This document shows positions 54,881 through 63,737 of a stretch of 64,000 nucleotides of DNA, in pieces. Source of the stretch: Bacillus sp. AFS037270 (GTDB taxonomy: Bacteria > Bacillota > Bacilli > Bacillales_B > DSM-18226); contig NZ_NUNF01000006.1 in NCBI RefSeq assembly GCF_002585305.1, positions 1 through 64,000 of the forward strand. Reading direction: 5' to 3'. Every line of letters starts with the position of its first letter. Positions within the stretch are counted from its first letter, which is position 1. Under the pieces are notes generated by a model. The model did not search any database and had not been told where the DNA came from. It worked only from the letters and a program-made list of their open reading frames with translations. Made by a program: the position numbers and the translations under genes.

Positions 54881-56584
54881 CTAACAATGGTATCGCTCTT
54901 TCTCAATCACACATTCGGCAATTCTACGTTTGACGAAAATTATATTTTCTGAACTGCTCATAATTAATAGACTAGCAATACGTGAAAAAATACCTTCATC
55001 ACCAAAGTGATTGATCATATTTAACGCTGTTAATGCGAGTTTCTGGGAAGCCTCATGTGTATAAACCCTCGTACAATCAAGCTTCTGCCGATTTTGCTCT
55101 TCACCTGTGTTCAGTATAGATTTTTCCGTCCGTAAAACCGCACTTTCAATTCCATAAATACCAATAACCAAATCGGCCAAGAAAGCGGCAATTTCTTGTT
55201 CTGTATTAAAATCACTAAGGGAATTCTTTTTAATTGATTCAATTGCTGCATGGAATAATTTTTTCATTAGTTGAAGAACCTGCTTCTCACGTTGAAGCAA
55301 ACCAGTTTCCAATTCTTCCTCTTCACTTGCTTCGACATGGTTTTTCAACACGGTTGTGGCTATAAGGATTCTATTAATCTCATTCGTCCCCTCAAAGATA
55401 CGATTAATTCTAGAATCACGATAAAGTGTTTCAATTTCATATTCGGCCATATATCCATAACCGCCGTGAATTTGAACAGCTTCATCAACGATTTGATCAA
55501 GGAATTCTGTCGACATCACCTTGTTAATTGAACATTCGACTGCATAACGGGCAATGGTTGCTCCAAAATCATTCCCACTTTGCTTCATTTCCTCGAAACC
55601 ATCCTGCATTAATCCTGCTGTTCGGTAGACAGCGCTTTCATTAACATATGTTTTAATGACCATGTCAGCAATTTTGCTTTTAATTAAATTAAAATTAGAA
55701 AGCGACTGGCCAAATTGCTTTCGTTCATTGGCATACTTAACCGCAAGTTCAATCGCCCGTTTAGCCGTACCAAGCGATGTAGCTGAAATCTTGTGGCGGC
55801 CAATGTTTAACACGTTAAAAGCAATAATATGTCCCCGGCCCACGTCACCGATTACATTTTCAACTGGAACTAGAACATTTTCCAGGATTAATGAACGAGT
55901 AGACGAACCTTTCAACCCCATCTTCTTTTCTTCCAAACTGGTGGATACACCTTGATAGTCTTTTTCCACAATAAAAGCCGTAAATTTTGTTCCATCTACC
56001 TTCGCATAAACGATAAATATATCCGCAAATGCTGAATTCGTGATCCACTGCTTTTCTCCATTTAATCGATAATACTTACCGCACTCCGTTAACACAGCAG
56101 TGGTTTTTGCACTCATCGCATCTGTCCCAGAAGAAGGCTCAGTTAAGGCATAGGCAGCAATTTTTTCCCCGCTTAAAATATCAGGCAGGTACTTATTTTT
56201 TTGACTAGGACTCCCAAAATAGGCGATTGGTAATGCCCCAATACCTGTTTGACCGCCAAATGTGATCGAAAAAGAACGACCAACTGCCATATTTTCAGCA
56301 ATAATAGTAGCACTTACCTTTCCTAACTCCAGTCCGCCATCATCAACCGGGATATCTGCCCCAATAAGACCAAGTTCACCGGCTTCTCTAATAAGAGTAA
56401 CTGTTTCGGCAAATTCTTGTTTTTCAATCTTCTCTAGTTTTGGATAGACTTCATTCATTACAAATTTACTTGTCATCTCTGCAATCATTTTATGCTCATC
56501 CTCAAAATCCTCAGGGGTGAAGGTGTCAGCATGTGATGATTCACTATATAAGAAATGATAATTTGCCTTTTTTTCAATAAGCAT
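54881..56584 (-). CDS. Acyl-CoA dehydrogenase
   Basis: 567 residues, with a long C-terminal extension like the Bacillus FadE type. FAD/acyl-CoA motifs include YALTEPSSGTDAMS near residue 150, QWITNSAFADIFIVYAKVD, the catalytic Glu in RINRIFEGTNEINR and a four-helix C-terminal domain. It introduces the alpha-beta double bond in an acyl- or aryl-propionyl-CoA. GGAGGGG before the ATG overlaps the end of the thioesterase gene (2-base gap). It sits between CoA-thioester enzymes and ring-cleavage genes. Confidence 0.92.
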   Translation of the reverse strand: MLIEKKANYHFLYSESSHADTFTPEDFEDEHKMIAEMTSKFVMNEVYPKLEKIEKQEFAETVTLIREAGELGLIGADIPVDDGGLELGKVSATIIAENMAVGRSFSITFGGQTGIGALPIAYFGSPSQKNKYLPDILSGEKIAAYALTEPSSGTDAMSAKTTAVLTECGKYYRLNGEKQWITNSAFADIFIVYAKVDGTKFTAFIVEKDYQGVSTSLEEKKMGLKGSSTRSLILENVLVPVENVIGDVGRGHIIAFNVLNIGRHKISATSLGTAKRAIELAVKYANERKQFGQSLSNFNLIKSKIADMVIKTYVNESAVYRTAGLMQDGFEEMKQSGNDFGATIARYAVECSINKVMSTEFLDQIVDEAVQIHGGYGYMAEYEIETLYRDSRINRIFEGTNEINRILIATTVLKNHVEASEEEELETGLLQREKQVLQLMKKLFHAAIESIKKNSLSDFNTEQEIAAFLADLVIGIYGIESAVLRTEKSILNTGEEQNRQKLDCTRVYTHEASQKLALTALNMINHFGDEGIFSRIASLLIMSSSENIIFVKRRIAECVIEKERYHC

Positions 56585-56586
56585 TG

Positions 56587-57006
56587 TTACCCCTCCACGG
56601 TTCCTACTTTGGAAATCATCTTTTCACGAATAAAATCCGGGATTGGATGCGCTTTAGGTTTTCCTTCAAAAGAAGTCCAAGCACGCACTTCATATCCTTC
56701 GGCCACGATTTGGTCTTCTTTTATAAATACATGTTTAATTTTAAAGACTTTATTACGGAGTTCTTCAACAAAGCTTTGCACGATGACTTGGTCTTCAAAT
56801 AAGAGCGGTCTTTTGAAAACACAGTTTGCCTCCAATAACGGTACACCGATCTTGTGCTCAGTAAAGAGCTTAGAAGATGGATAGCCGATTTGGGCTAAAT
56901 AATCATGTGTTGCATCATCCATCCATTTATAGAAGTTGGGATAAAATACAATTCCGGCAGCGTCCGTATCTCCCCAGCATACTCGGAACGGATATTCTGT
57001 TTTCAT
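56587..57006 (-). CDS. 4HBT-type hotdog thioesterase
   Basis: 139 residues, one hotdog domain. The motif CWGDTDAAGIVFYPNFYKWMDD with the catalytic Asp in the WGDTDAAG start matches 4-hydroxybenzoyl-CoA thioesterase (cut here as GDTDAAGIVFYPNFY). The likely job is hydrolysis of an aromatic acyl-CoA (hydroxybenzoyl-CoA or gentisyl-CoA) to a free acid that the monooxygenase or dioxygenase can use. AAAGGAG precedes the ATG. It is 15 bases after the CoA ligase, tightly packed in the operon. Confidence 0.88.
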   Translation of the reverse strand: MKTEYPFRVCWGDTDAAGIVFYPNFYKWMDDATHDYLAQIGYPSSKLFTEHKIGVPLLEANCVFKRPLLFEDQVIVQSFVEELRNKVFKIKHVFIKEDQIVAEGYEVRAWTSFEGKPKAHPIPDFIREKMISKVGTVEG

Positions 57007-57021
57007 TTTTCTTTGCTCCTT

Positions 57022-58593
57022 TCAGTTTTGAATGATTTTACTCACTTTATTACTGATCTCCTCGCGAAGTTTTAGTTTCATAATCTTGCCACTGGCTGTA
57101 ACAGGAAATTTATCGGTAAAAATAACCTTTCCAGGGACTTTGTAAATGGCGATCTGCTCTTTTAAATAGGCTTTAATCTCTTCTTCACTGCTTAGTTCCC
57201 CGCTTTTCAGCTGAACAACGGCACAAACAATTTCTCCTAACGTTTCATCTGGGATGCCAATTACTGCGGAATCAACCACTTTTGGATTTTTGGCAAGGAC
57301 AGCTTCAATTTCTTGAGGATAAATGTTGAACCCGCCTCGGATAATCAATTCTTTTTTTCTGCCTATAAATTTCAAATAACCCTGGTCATCAAGTGTGCCT
57401 AAATCGCCAGTATAATACCAACCCTCGTGATCGATTACTGCAACTGTTTGCTCTGGGAGTTTATAGTAGCCTTTCATCGTACCAAAGCTCTTAATCGCAA
57501 TTTCCCCTTTTTCACCAGCTGGTAAGGCTTGGCGATTATCATCAACGATACTTAACTCTACTCCTGGAAGTGGTTTTCCAAGTGTTTCTGTAATATTTTT
57601 TTCATTATCACTATAAGGGGTAAGTGTTACCGAAACTGTCTCAGTAATACCGAACGATTGGCAAAGGTTAATGCCTAATCGATCTCGTATTTCTTTCACT
57701 TTTGATGCTGGAATCGGGGATGCACCAACCACACCAGTTCGTAGGGAAGATAAATCATAACTAGCAAAATCATCAGCTTCTAGAAGTTTAATAAACATGG
57801 TCGGTACACCATTAAGAATGGTTATTTTTTCTTGTTCAATCAAATGGAGTATTTCTTGAGGAGTAAATTTTTCTAATAAAACAATTCGCGTTCCAGCAAA
57901 GACAGCACAAAACAAGTTAACCGCCATGCCAAAAATGTGGAATAGTGGAGAAGGCAGAATTAATACATCATTTTCTGACCAGAATAGCTCTTTACCCATC
58001 ACATTCGCTGACTGAACAACACTGCGGTGGGGAATCATGACCCCTTTGGGTACACCAGTAGTTCCGGATGTATACAGAATACAAAATATGTCGTTATTCA
58101 CATCAATCTCCGTCTCTACCGTTTCAGTTGGCTCCTCCCTCATTAAATCCTGAAAGGACGTGAGGTCTCCCCAATTAAATCGAACGGTAATGATTTCCGG
58201 AACTGTAAACAGGGCTTCCTTTATTCCGATATTCCGCTCAAATTCTTCCGAAACAATCGCTGCTCTCGGTTCTGAGTTTCTTAAGATGTGGTTAACCTCA
58301 TGGGATTTATATTTAGGGTTAAATGGTACAAGGGTTGCACCAATTTTAGCAGCAGCAAAAAAAATCACGACTGTTTCATACCAATTGGGCAAGGAAACTG
58401 CAAGTCTGTCCCCTCTCTTATAACCTCTTCTTGTAAGAGCAGCCGCAAACCGATCCGCATCACTTTTAATCTGCGAAAATGTAAATCTCGTTTTTAAATC
58501 GAATAATGCCTCTTTCTCTCCATATATTTTAGCAGCATACTCGATAACCCCATAAACCGTATAATAATTACGATCTTTATCCATCCAATTCAT
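57022..58593 (-). CDS. AMP-forming acyl-/aryl-CoA ligase
   Basis: About 523 residues of the ANL superfamily. The P-loop-like ILYTSGTTGVPKGVM, the adenylate motif QSFGITE, YYTGDLG and the C-terminal KELIIRGGFNIYPQEIE with the catalytic Lys in TASGKIMKLKLRE are all present. It activates a carboxylic acid to its CoA ester and is the entry enzyme of the pathway. Three starts are possible (GTG 58611, ATG 58593, ATG 58584); I use 58593, which has GGAGTG upstream. The order of enzymes around it suggests an aryl-propionate or hydroxybenzoate substrate. Confidence 0.9.
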   Translation of the reverse strand: MNWMDKDRNYYTVYGVIEYAAKIYGEKEALFDLKTRFTFSQIKSDADRFAAALTRRGYKRGDRLAVSLPNWYETVVIFFAAAKIGATLVPFNPKYKSHEVNHILRNSEPRAAIVSEEFERNIGIKEALFTVPEIITVRFNWGDLTSFQDLMREEPTETVETEIDVNNDIFCILYTSGTTGVPKGVMIPHRSVVQSANVMGKELFWSENDVLILPSPLFHIFGMAVNLFCAVFAGTRIVLLEKFTPQEILHLIEQEKITILNGVPTMFIKLLEADDFASYDLSSLRTGVVGASPIPASKVKEIRDRLGINLCQSFGITETVSVTLTPYSDNEKNITETLGKPLPGVELSIVDDNRQALPAGEKGEIAIKSFGTMKGYYKLPEQTVAVIDHEGWYYTGDLGTLDDQGYLKFIGRKKELIIRGGFNIYPQEIEAVLAKNPKVVDSAVIGIPDETLGEIVCAVVQLKSGELSSEEEIKAYLKEQIAIYKVPGKVIFTDKFPVTASGKIMKLKLREEISNKVSKIIQN

Positions 58594-58625
58594 CACTCCA
58601 TTAACGAACACATTTACACCACTGA

Positions 58626-58663
58626 AAGATGAAGTATCGATTTAAAACTTGATACTTCATCTT
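58626..58663 (-). other. Hairpin between enoyl-CoA hydratase and ligase genes
   Basis: Thirteen-base perfect arms AAGATGAAGTATC and GATACTTCATCTT with a 12-base loop, in the 65-83 base gap. Only two or three T follow on the minus strand, so it is more likely a processing or stability element than a full terminator. Confidence 0.6.
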
Positions 58664-58676
58664 GATTGACGAACCT

Positions 58677-59456
58677 TTATTTCCCTGCAAAAACCGGTTT
58701 TCTTTTTTCTACAAATGCTTTGAGCCCTTCTTTTCGGTCTTCAGTAGAGAATGCATTAGCAAAACAAGTACTTTCAATAATTAAACCTGACTCGATATCC
58801 GTGTTTCCTCCAGTATTAACTGCTAGTTTTACCATTTGAAGGGCAACCGGCGGTTTCTGAGCCAGTTTCTCTGCCCATTCCTTTGCTGCATCTTGTAACT
58901 CTTCCACAGGGGTTAATTTGTTTACGATGTTCAATTCTAATGCACGGTAGGCATCAAACATTTCACCGAAATATAGAAGTTCTTTGGCAACACCTTGGCC
59001 AACGATTTTTTGTAGACGCTGCGTGCCGCCTCCCCCAGGGATAATCCCAAGTCCAACTTCAGGGAATGCAAACTTTGCCTTTGTAGAACTAATACGTAAA
59101 TCACACGCAAGCGCCAATTCAAGTCCTCCGCCAAGTGCCAGCCCGTTTATTGCGGCAATGACAGGCTTTGTTAAATTTTCAATTTTGGAGAAAACTTCCC
59201 TAGATGTCTTGTTCATTTTATTGATTCCAACGAGATCAAGGTTAGCCATTTCATTAATGTCTGCACCAGCAACGAACGCCTTTTCTCCGCTTCCCGTTAG
59301 CACGATGGCCCGTACTTCATCATTGGCTTCGAGTTCATCAAACAAATAAGATAATTCTTTAAAAACCTTAGTGCTCAATGGGTTTACTGGCGGTCGGTTA
59401 ATTGTTACAACCGCTACCTTATTTTCAATTTCACATAATAAAAATTCCCAACTCAT
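58677..59456 (-). CDS. Enoyl-CoA hydratase/isomerase
   Basis: 259 residues of the crotonase fold. The oxyanion-hole regions KAFVAGADINEMANL and ALGGGLELALACD and the two catalytic Glu (GGGLEL and PEVGLGIIPGGGGTQ) are present. It hydrates the alpha-beta double bond formed by the acyl-CoA dehydrogenase. The start is 59456, seven bases after GGAGGG; five codons upstream there is another ATG inside the gap. The gene is 18 bases after the 3-hydroxyacyl-CoA dehydrogenase gene. Confidence 0.92.
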   Translation of the reverse strand: MSWEFLLCEIENKVAVVTINRPPVNPLSTKVFKELSYLFDELEANDEVRAIVLTGSGEKAFVAGADINEMANLDLVGINKMNKTSREVFSKIENLTKPVIAAINGLALGGGLELALACDLRISSTKAKFAFPEVGLGIIPGGGGTQRLQKIVGQGVAKELLYFGEMFDAYRALELNIVNKLTPVEELQDAAKEWAEKLAQKPPVALQMVKLAVNTGGNTDIESGLIIESTCFANAFSTEDRKEGLKAFVEKRKPVFAGK

Positions 59457-59474
59457 TATTATTCCCTCCATTCA

Positions 59475-60329
59475 TTATTCGTAATCGTAAAATCCTGCAC
59501 CTGTTTTCTTTCCTAATCTCCCTGCTCTAACAATCTGTTTTAGTAGAAGAGGTGGTGCAAACTGGTTGTTATTAAATTCTTCTTTAAAGTACTCCATTAC
59601 ATGGTAGCCAATTTCAACACCAGCAAAGTCCTGCAATTCAAACGGTCCCATCGGATAATTCAGGCCTAATTTAACTGCCTTATCGATATCTTCATAGGAA
59701 GCAACGCCTTCTTCAACTAGTTTAATAGCTTCTATAAACTGTGGAAGCATGATCCGATTGACAATAAAACCGGGTGAATCCTTTTTCACTTCTACCGGTT
59801 CTTTAGTCAGTTTCTTAGATAACGCTTTCAATTCTTGGACGGTTTCATCACTCGTTTTATAGCCGCGAACTACTTCCACTAGCTTCATTAACTGAGCAGG
59901 ATTAAAGAAATGCATACCCGCTACAAGTTCTGGTCGTTTTGTGGCGGCAGCAATTTCTGTAATCGACATTGAAGATGTATTGGTAGCCAAGATAACTCCT
60001 TCACGGACAATTTGATCAAGTGCAGAAAATACTTCCTTTTTTAAATTAAGGTCTTCTAGGACTGCTTCAATAACCACATCCGCATCTTTTAAATCTTCTA
60101 ATCTAGTAGTAGTTTGAATACGGCCAAGTGCCTCTTGCTTTTGCTCTTCTGTCATTTTTCCTCTGGCTACACTTTTATCCATAAATTTACTCATACGCTG
60201 TAAGGATCCTTCTAAGAAAAGTTCCTCAATATCTCGTAAAATAACATTAAACCCATTTATAGCAGCAAGATTAGCGATGCCAGTTCCCATTGATCCTGCT
60301 CCTACCACTCCAATTGTTTGAATGGCCAT
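59475..60329 (-). CDS. 3-Hydroxyacyl-CoA dehydrogenase
   Basis: 284 residues, 3-hydroxybutyryl-CoA dehydrogenase type. NAD motif GVVGAGSMGTGIA near residue 7, catalytic HFFNPAQLMKLVEVV, and VKKDSPGFIVNRIMLP are standard. It oxidises the 3-hydroxyacyl-CoA before thiolytic cleavage. It is the first gene of the operon, with AAAAGGAGATG before the start and a promoter about 40 bases upstream. Confidence 0.93.
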   Translation of the reverse strand: MAIQTIGVVGAGSMGTGIANLAAINGFNVILRDIEELFLEGSLQRMSKFMDKSVARGKMTEEQKQEALGRIQTTTRLEDLKDADVVIEAVLEDLNLKKEVFSALDQIVREGVILATNTSSMSITEIAAATKRPELVAGMHFFNPAQLMKLVEVVRGYKTSDETVQELKALSKKLTKEPVEVKKDSPGFIVNRIMLPQFIEAIKLVEEGVASYEDIDKAVKLGLNYPMGPFELQDFAGVEIGYHVMEYFKEEFNNNQFAPPLLLKQIVRAGRLGKKTGAGFYDYE

Positions 60330-60369
60330 ATTTCCATCTCCTTTTATATTAATAATATTCTGTAAATTA

Positions 60370-60414
60370 ATTATAGCTAATTATCGTCTATCAATTGTAC
60401 CTACACAATGTAGG
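60370..60414 (-). promoter_or_regulatory. Promoter and palindrome of the aromatic operon
   Basis: Minus strand -10 TATAAT (60375-60370) with a poor -35 at 17-18 bases (ACAATT or TACAAT). The palindrome CCTACA-CAA-TGTAGG (60400-60414) abuts the -35 on its upstream side. A weak -35 next to a symmetrical site suggests activation by a regulator, possibly the GAF/PucR-type protein encoded at 60639. Confidence 0.55.
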
Positions 60415-60581
60415 AAAAACCTTTATCTTTTTAATCAAAAATACGGTTAGTCAATCTCATTAGATAAAGATAAGTGTGCTCAACCAAACATCGTCTCAAC
60501 TATTATTGATTTCTTAAATTTACATTTAAAAGGAACAGGTAAATAAATGATTTTGAATTACTAGTGACTTAACCCGAATAA

Positions 60582-60631
60582 TAAAAAAGATCAATAGCAT
60601 GTTAAATTGTTCCACTAACACACTATTGACC
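60582..60631 (-). terminator. Terminator of the GAF/PucR-type regulator gene
   Basis: GGTCAATAG...TGTTA and TAACATGCTATTGATC arms on the minus strand, then TTTTTTATTATT. Confidence 0.75.
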
Positions 60632-60638
60632 AATTTGC

Positions 60639-62876
60639 TTATTTTACACTTAATAGTGCAGCCTTTTCTATTTTCCCCCCGTACATATCATATAGTTTTA
60701 GAGCCATCATTAAATTAAATCTCACTTCTGCATCACTTAATTGAACATCTAAAAGGGATTCAATTCTTTCGAGACGATAGAGTAACGAACTACGGTGGAT
60801 AAAAAGATCCTCTGCTGTATTCTTCACATTCCCGTTATTTTGGAGATATGTATGAAGCGTGTTGCATAAATCAGTATTCTTCCCTTCTGAATAAGAAAGT
60901 AACGGCCCTAGCTGTTTCATAACAAATAGGTCCACTGCCTTTGAATCATTTAAATGGTGTAGAATGGCATATGATCCGAGCTCGTCAAATAGTGAAAATC
61001 CTAAATGCTGCAATCGGCTGTTGACTATATTTAATGCCTGTATGCCTTGCTGATAACTCAAATAATAATCAGAAAGGTTTGAAGTTTTTCCCCCAATCCC
61101 CATTCCAATTTTACAGCTAATGGATGTTTCGTTGGCCCATTTTTTCAATTTATCGTAAAGGCCGGACCAAAATTTTTTCGAAATAGTAGTCTCATCTTTA
61201 ATGGGAACGATTAGAATATTTTTCTCATCATGGTAGGCGCATAAAATCTTTTGGTCTATCTTTAAAAGATTTGATTTAATATTATCCCAGATAAGATTTT
61301 TTTTTGCATTTTGCTCCAAAAGATTGCTCCCCTTCAGTTCTCTATCTTCTAATGAAATAGACATCACAGCAATCTGATGGCTTTGAAAAGGGTCCCACTG
61401 AAAAAGATTAGCATACTGGAGAATAGCCTCTTTATCGTCAATTCTCTCTACTAACAATTTAGCGATAAAACTATCTTTCGCTTGTTCTTTTGCATCTAGA
61501 ACCAGCTTTTGTTTAATAAATTGAATTGAACAAATATTTCGAGCTAGTTCAATGGTCAGGTGGTCAATTTCATCGATATATCCACTTGGTCTTCGTAAAG
61601 CCAAAAACCCGAGGAGACTTCCACCTCCATTAATCATCCAAAAGGAGTATAAATCGGACGTTTCGTTAGGAACTAGCATCGAAAAATAATCGGCCCCTTT
61701 AGAATCACTCTTTTCTCGAATAGCAATTTCAAGAAACGCCTCAGGCAACTGTGTCCTATCTTCAGAATCATACATATCAACTGATATCGGCTGCATAAAG
61801 CGATCAAATAAAATGACTGGGCTTTGAAAAAGGCTTGAAAGTTTATAGGTTATACCATCAAAATTCTCTACATCGACTGTTTCTTTTACTAGGGCTTGTT
61901 GATAATCCAATAGGTACTGAAGGCGGTTTTTCTGCTCTTTCTCATTATTAAATAAACGAGCATTCTCGATAATAGCAGCAACATGATTGGATAATAACTC
62001 TAGCATCCTCTGATCATTTTCAGTAAAAACGACCTCTCTTTGGTTTTCAATGTGCAGGACACCTATCGTCTTTAAGTCAATGGTCAATGGGACCGTCAAT
62101 TGCGACCCGCCTGGCTTCTCTAAAAACGGAAAATATTTATTTAACAAATAATTCTCTTCAATCATAATTTTATTAGAACCCATAAACTCACCATAGGAAG
62201 GCGGCTGGTAAACAAAACAGTTTTTCTTTTCATCAAATAAATAAATGCAAGCAAAATCGGCATTGGTTCCTTTACCTGCCCTTAAGGTCAACTCAGCAAT
62301 TTGCTGCTCGATTGGTGCATTGAGGGATAAATTCTTGCTGAGCCATTCGATGCCCTCCATTTTGTTCAATTGTGATTTTTTCTCACGGGCCATCGCCATT
62401 GCAACGGCAATATCCTTACCGAATTCTTCAAAGTGGGTCTCCATATCAAGAAGTGGCACATAGTTTAAAAAACCAACAATACAAAAACCTAAATTGAAAT
62501 CGTTATCATTTAATGGAACGGTGAACCAAGTTTTAACCTTAGCCTCTTTAAGTATATTGGACATTTGACATGCTTCAGGAGAATCAGCTCTTTCGTATGT
62601 TAAACTCTGTTGGAGAAGTTTTGGGGAACAAGTATGTATTTCTAATGGGAAAGCTTCAGTCACTGCAGATTGATTGCCACTCCAAGCTTTTATGACATAG
62701 TGGCTACCCTCATTTTGAATGACACCTACAAAATCACAATATAATTCAGAACGGAATGCAGCTGTTAAATATTGAAGAACCTCTTCTTCGGTATCAAACT
62801 TAATGAGTTGTCTTGCTGTTGAACGTAAATGATTCTCCAATTTTTTCATTAATCGATCTTTGTTCATGTAAGGCAT
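60639..62876 (-). CDS. GAF-domain, PucR-type transcriptional regulator
   Basis: 745 residues. Two GAF-like segments lie in the first 310 (DFVGVIQNEGSHYVIKAW; NADFACIYLFDEKK and VPLTIDLKTIGVLHIEN), followed by a PucR/CdaR-like middle and a C-terminal HTH of PucR type (NGNVKNTAEDLFIHRSSLLYRLERI, cut here at TAEDLFIHRSSLLYRL). It probably senses an aromatic or CoA-linked ligand and activates the neighbouring operon, whose promoter has a poor -35 and an adjacent palindrome. GAGGGGAT stands nine bases before the ATG. It is a single-gene unit with its own terminator. The ligand is unknown. Confidence 0.85.
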   Translation of the reverse strand: MPYMNKDRLMKKLENHLRSTARQLIKFDTEEEVLQYLTAAFRSELYCDFVGVIQNEGSHYVIKAWSGNQSAVTEAFPLEIHTCSPKLLQQSLTYERADSPEACQMSNILKEAKVKTWFTVPLNDNDFNLGFCIVGFLNYVPLLDMETHFEEFGKDIAVAMAMAREKKSQLNKMEGIEWLSKNLSLNAPIEQQIAELTLRAGKGTNADFACIYLFDEKKNCFVYQPPSYGEFMGSNKIMIEENYLLNKYFPFLEKPGGSQLTVPLTIDLKTIGVLHIENQREVVFTENDQRMLELLSNHVAAIIENARLFNNEKEQKNRLQYLLDYQQALVKETVDVENFDGITYKLSSLFQSPVILFDRFMQPISVDMYDSEDRTQLPEAFLEIAIREKSDSKGADYFSMLVPNETSDLYSFWMINGGGSLLGFLALRRPSGYIDEIDHLTIELARNICSIQFIKQKLVLDAKEQAKDSFIAKLLVERIDDKEAILQYANLFQWDPFQSHQIAVMSISLEDRELKGSNLLEQNAKKNLIWDNIKSNLLKIDQKILCAYHDEKNILIVPIKDETTISKKFWSGLYDKLKKWANETSISCKIGMGIGGKTSNLSDYYLSYQQGIQALNIVNSRLQHLGFSLFDELGSYAILHHLNDSKAVDLFVMKQLGPLLSYSEGKNTDLCNTLHTYLQNNGNVKNTAEDLFIHRSSLLYRLERIESLLDVQLSDAEVRFNLMMALKLYDMYGGKIEKAALLSVK

Positions 62877-62971
62877 AATCCAATCCCCTCATCCCAATTT
62901 CTTCTTACTTCTATTTTAATATAATCATTAAATTTTGAAAAATATTAAAATTCATAACAATCAACGAAACA

Positions 62972-63003
62972 TAAAATCCCAAAGAGATTACTCCTCGGGA
63001 TTT
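62972..63003 (-). terminator. Terminator of the LivGF-type ABC genes
   Basis: AAATCCC and GGGATTT outer arms with an inner GAG/CTC pairing, then TATGTTT; modest T run on the minus strand. Confidence 0.55.
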
Positions 63004-63008
63004 AAATT

Positions 63009-63737
63009 TCAGGCACTATTCGCTTTGATCCCAAGATAAGCAGACATCACCTGGGGATTAGAACTAATTTCCTCTCGTGAACCTGAAAGAATAATTCTCC
63101 CTTGGTCTAACACATAGGCTCTGTCAGTCACTTGTAGTGCAGCTTTCACATTTTGTTCTACTAAAATAACCATTGTTCCTAGCTCATTTTTAATAATCAT
63201 TAACGTCTCTAAAATTTCATTTACTATTTTTGGTGCAAGACCCATAGATGGTTCATCTAGTAAAATAATTTTGGGGGTAGACATCAATCCTCTGCCAATG
63301 GCCAGCATTTGCTGCTCACCGCCACTTAAATTACCGCCAAGATTATACAAATGTTTTTTTAGGCCTGGAAACATATCGAGGATTTTAGTTAAATTCTCAT
63401 TTGCATGTTTTTTCTCTTTATAATACTTTGAGAACATACCTAGCATTAAATTTTCTTTAACGGAAAGACTAGAAAAAATTTGCCTTCCCTCAGGAACAAG
63501 ACTTAGACCTTTTGCTACTACATTAAAGGCAGGTAAACCGCTAATCTCTTCATTTTCGAGTGTCACCGTACCAGTGGTAGGACGATAAAGCCCTGCCAAC
63601 GTATTCAAGAGTGTACTTTTCCCAGCTCCATTGGCACCAATAATTGAAACAATCTCTCCCTTGTTAACTTTAATATCGATATCATGGAGAATTTGGATTT
63701 TACCAATATGGGTGCAAAGTCCTTTGACTTTTAGCAT
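63009..63737 (-). CDS. livF: Branched-chain-type ABC transporter ATPase (LivF)
   Basis: 242-residue ATPase of the HAAT family. Walker A GANGAGKST near residue 33, signature NLSGGEQQMLAIGRGL, Walker B KIILLDEPSMGLAP and the switch His region LVEQNVKAAL are intact. Such LivF-type transporters also import aromatic acids in other bacteria, and the position beside an aromatic operon supports that here. Its ATG overlaps the LivG stop by one base. A GAGGAGG ribosome site precedes it. The remaining transporter genes lie beyond the right edge. Confidence 0.88.
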   Translation of the reverse strand: MLKVKGLCTHIGKIQILHDIDIKVNKGEIVSIIGANGAGKSTLLNTLAGLYRPTTGTVTLENEEISGLPAFNVVAKGLSLVPEGRQIFSSLSVKENLMLGMFSKYYKEKKHANENLTKILDMFPGLKKHLYNLGGNLSGGEQQMLAIGRGLMSTPKIILLDEPSMGLAPKIVNEILETLMIIKNELGTMVILVEQNVKAALQVTDRAYVLDQGRIILSGSREEISSNPQVMSAYLGIKANSA

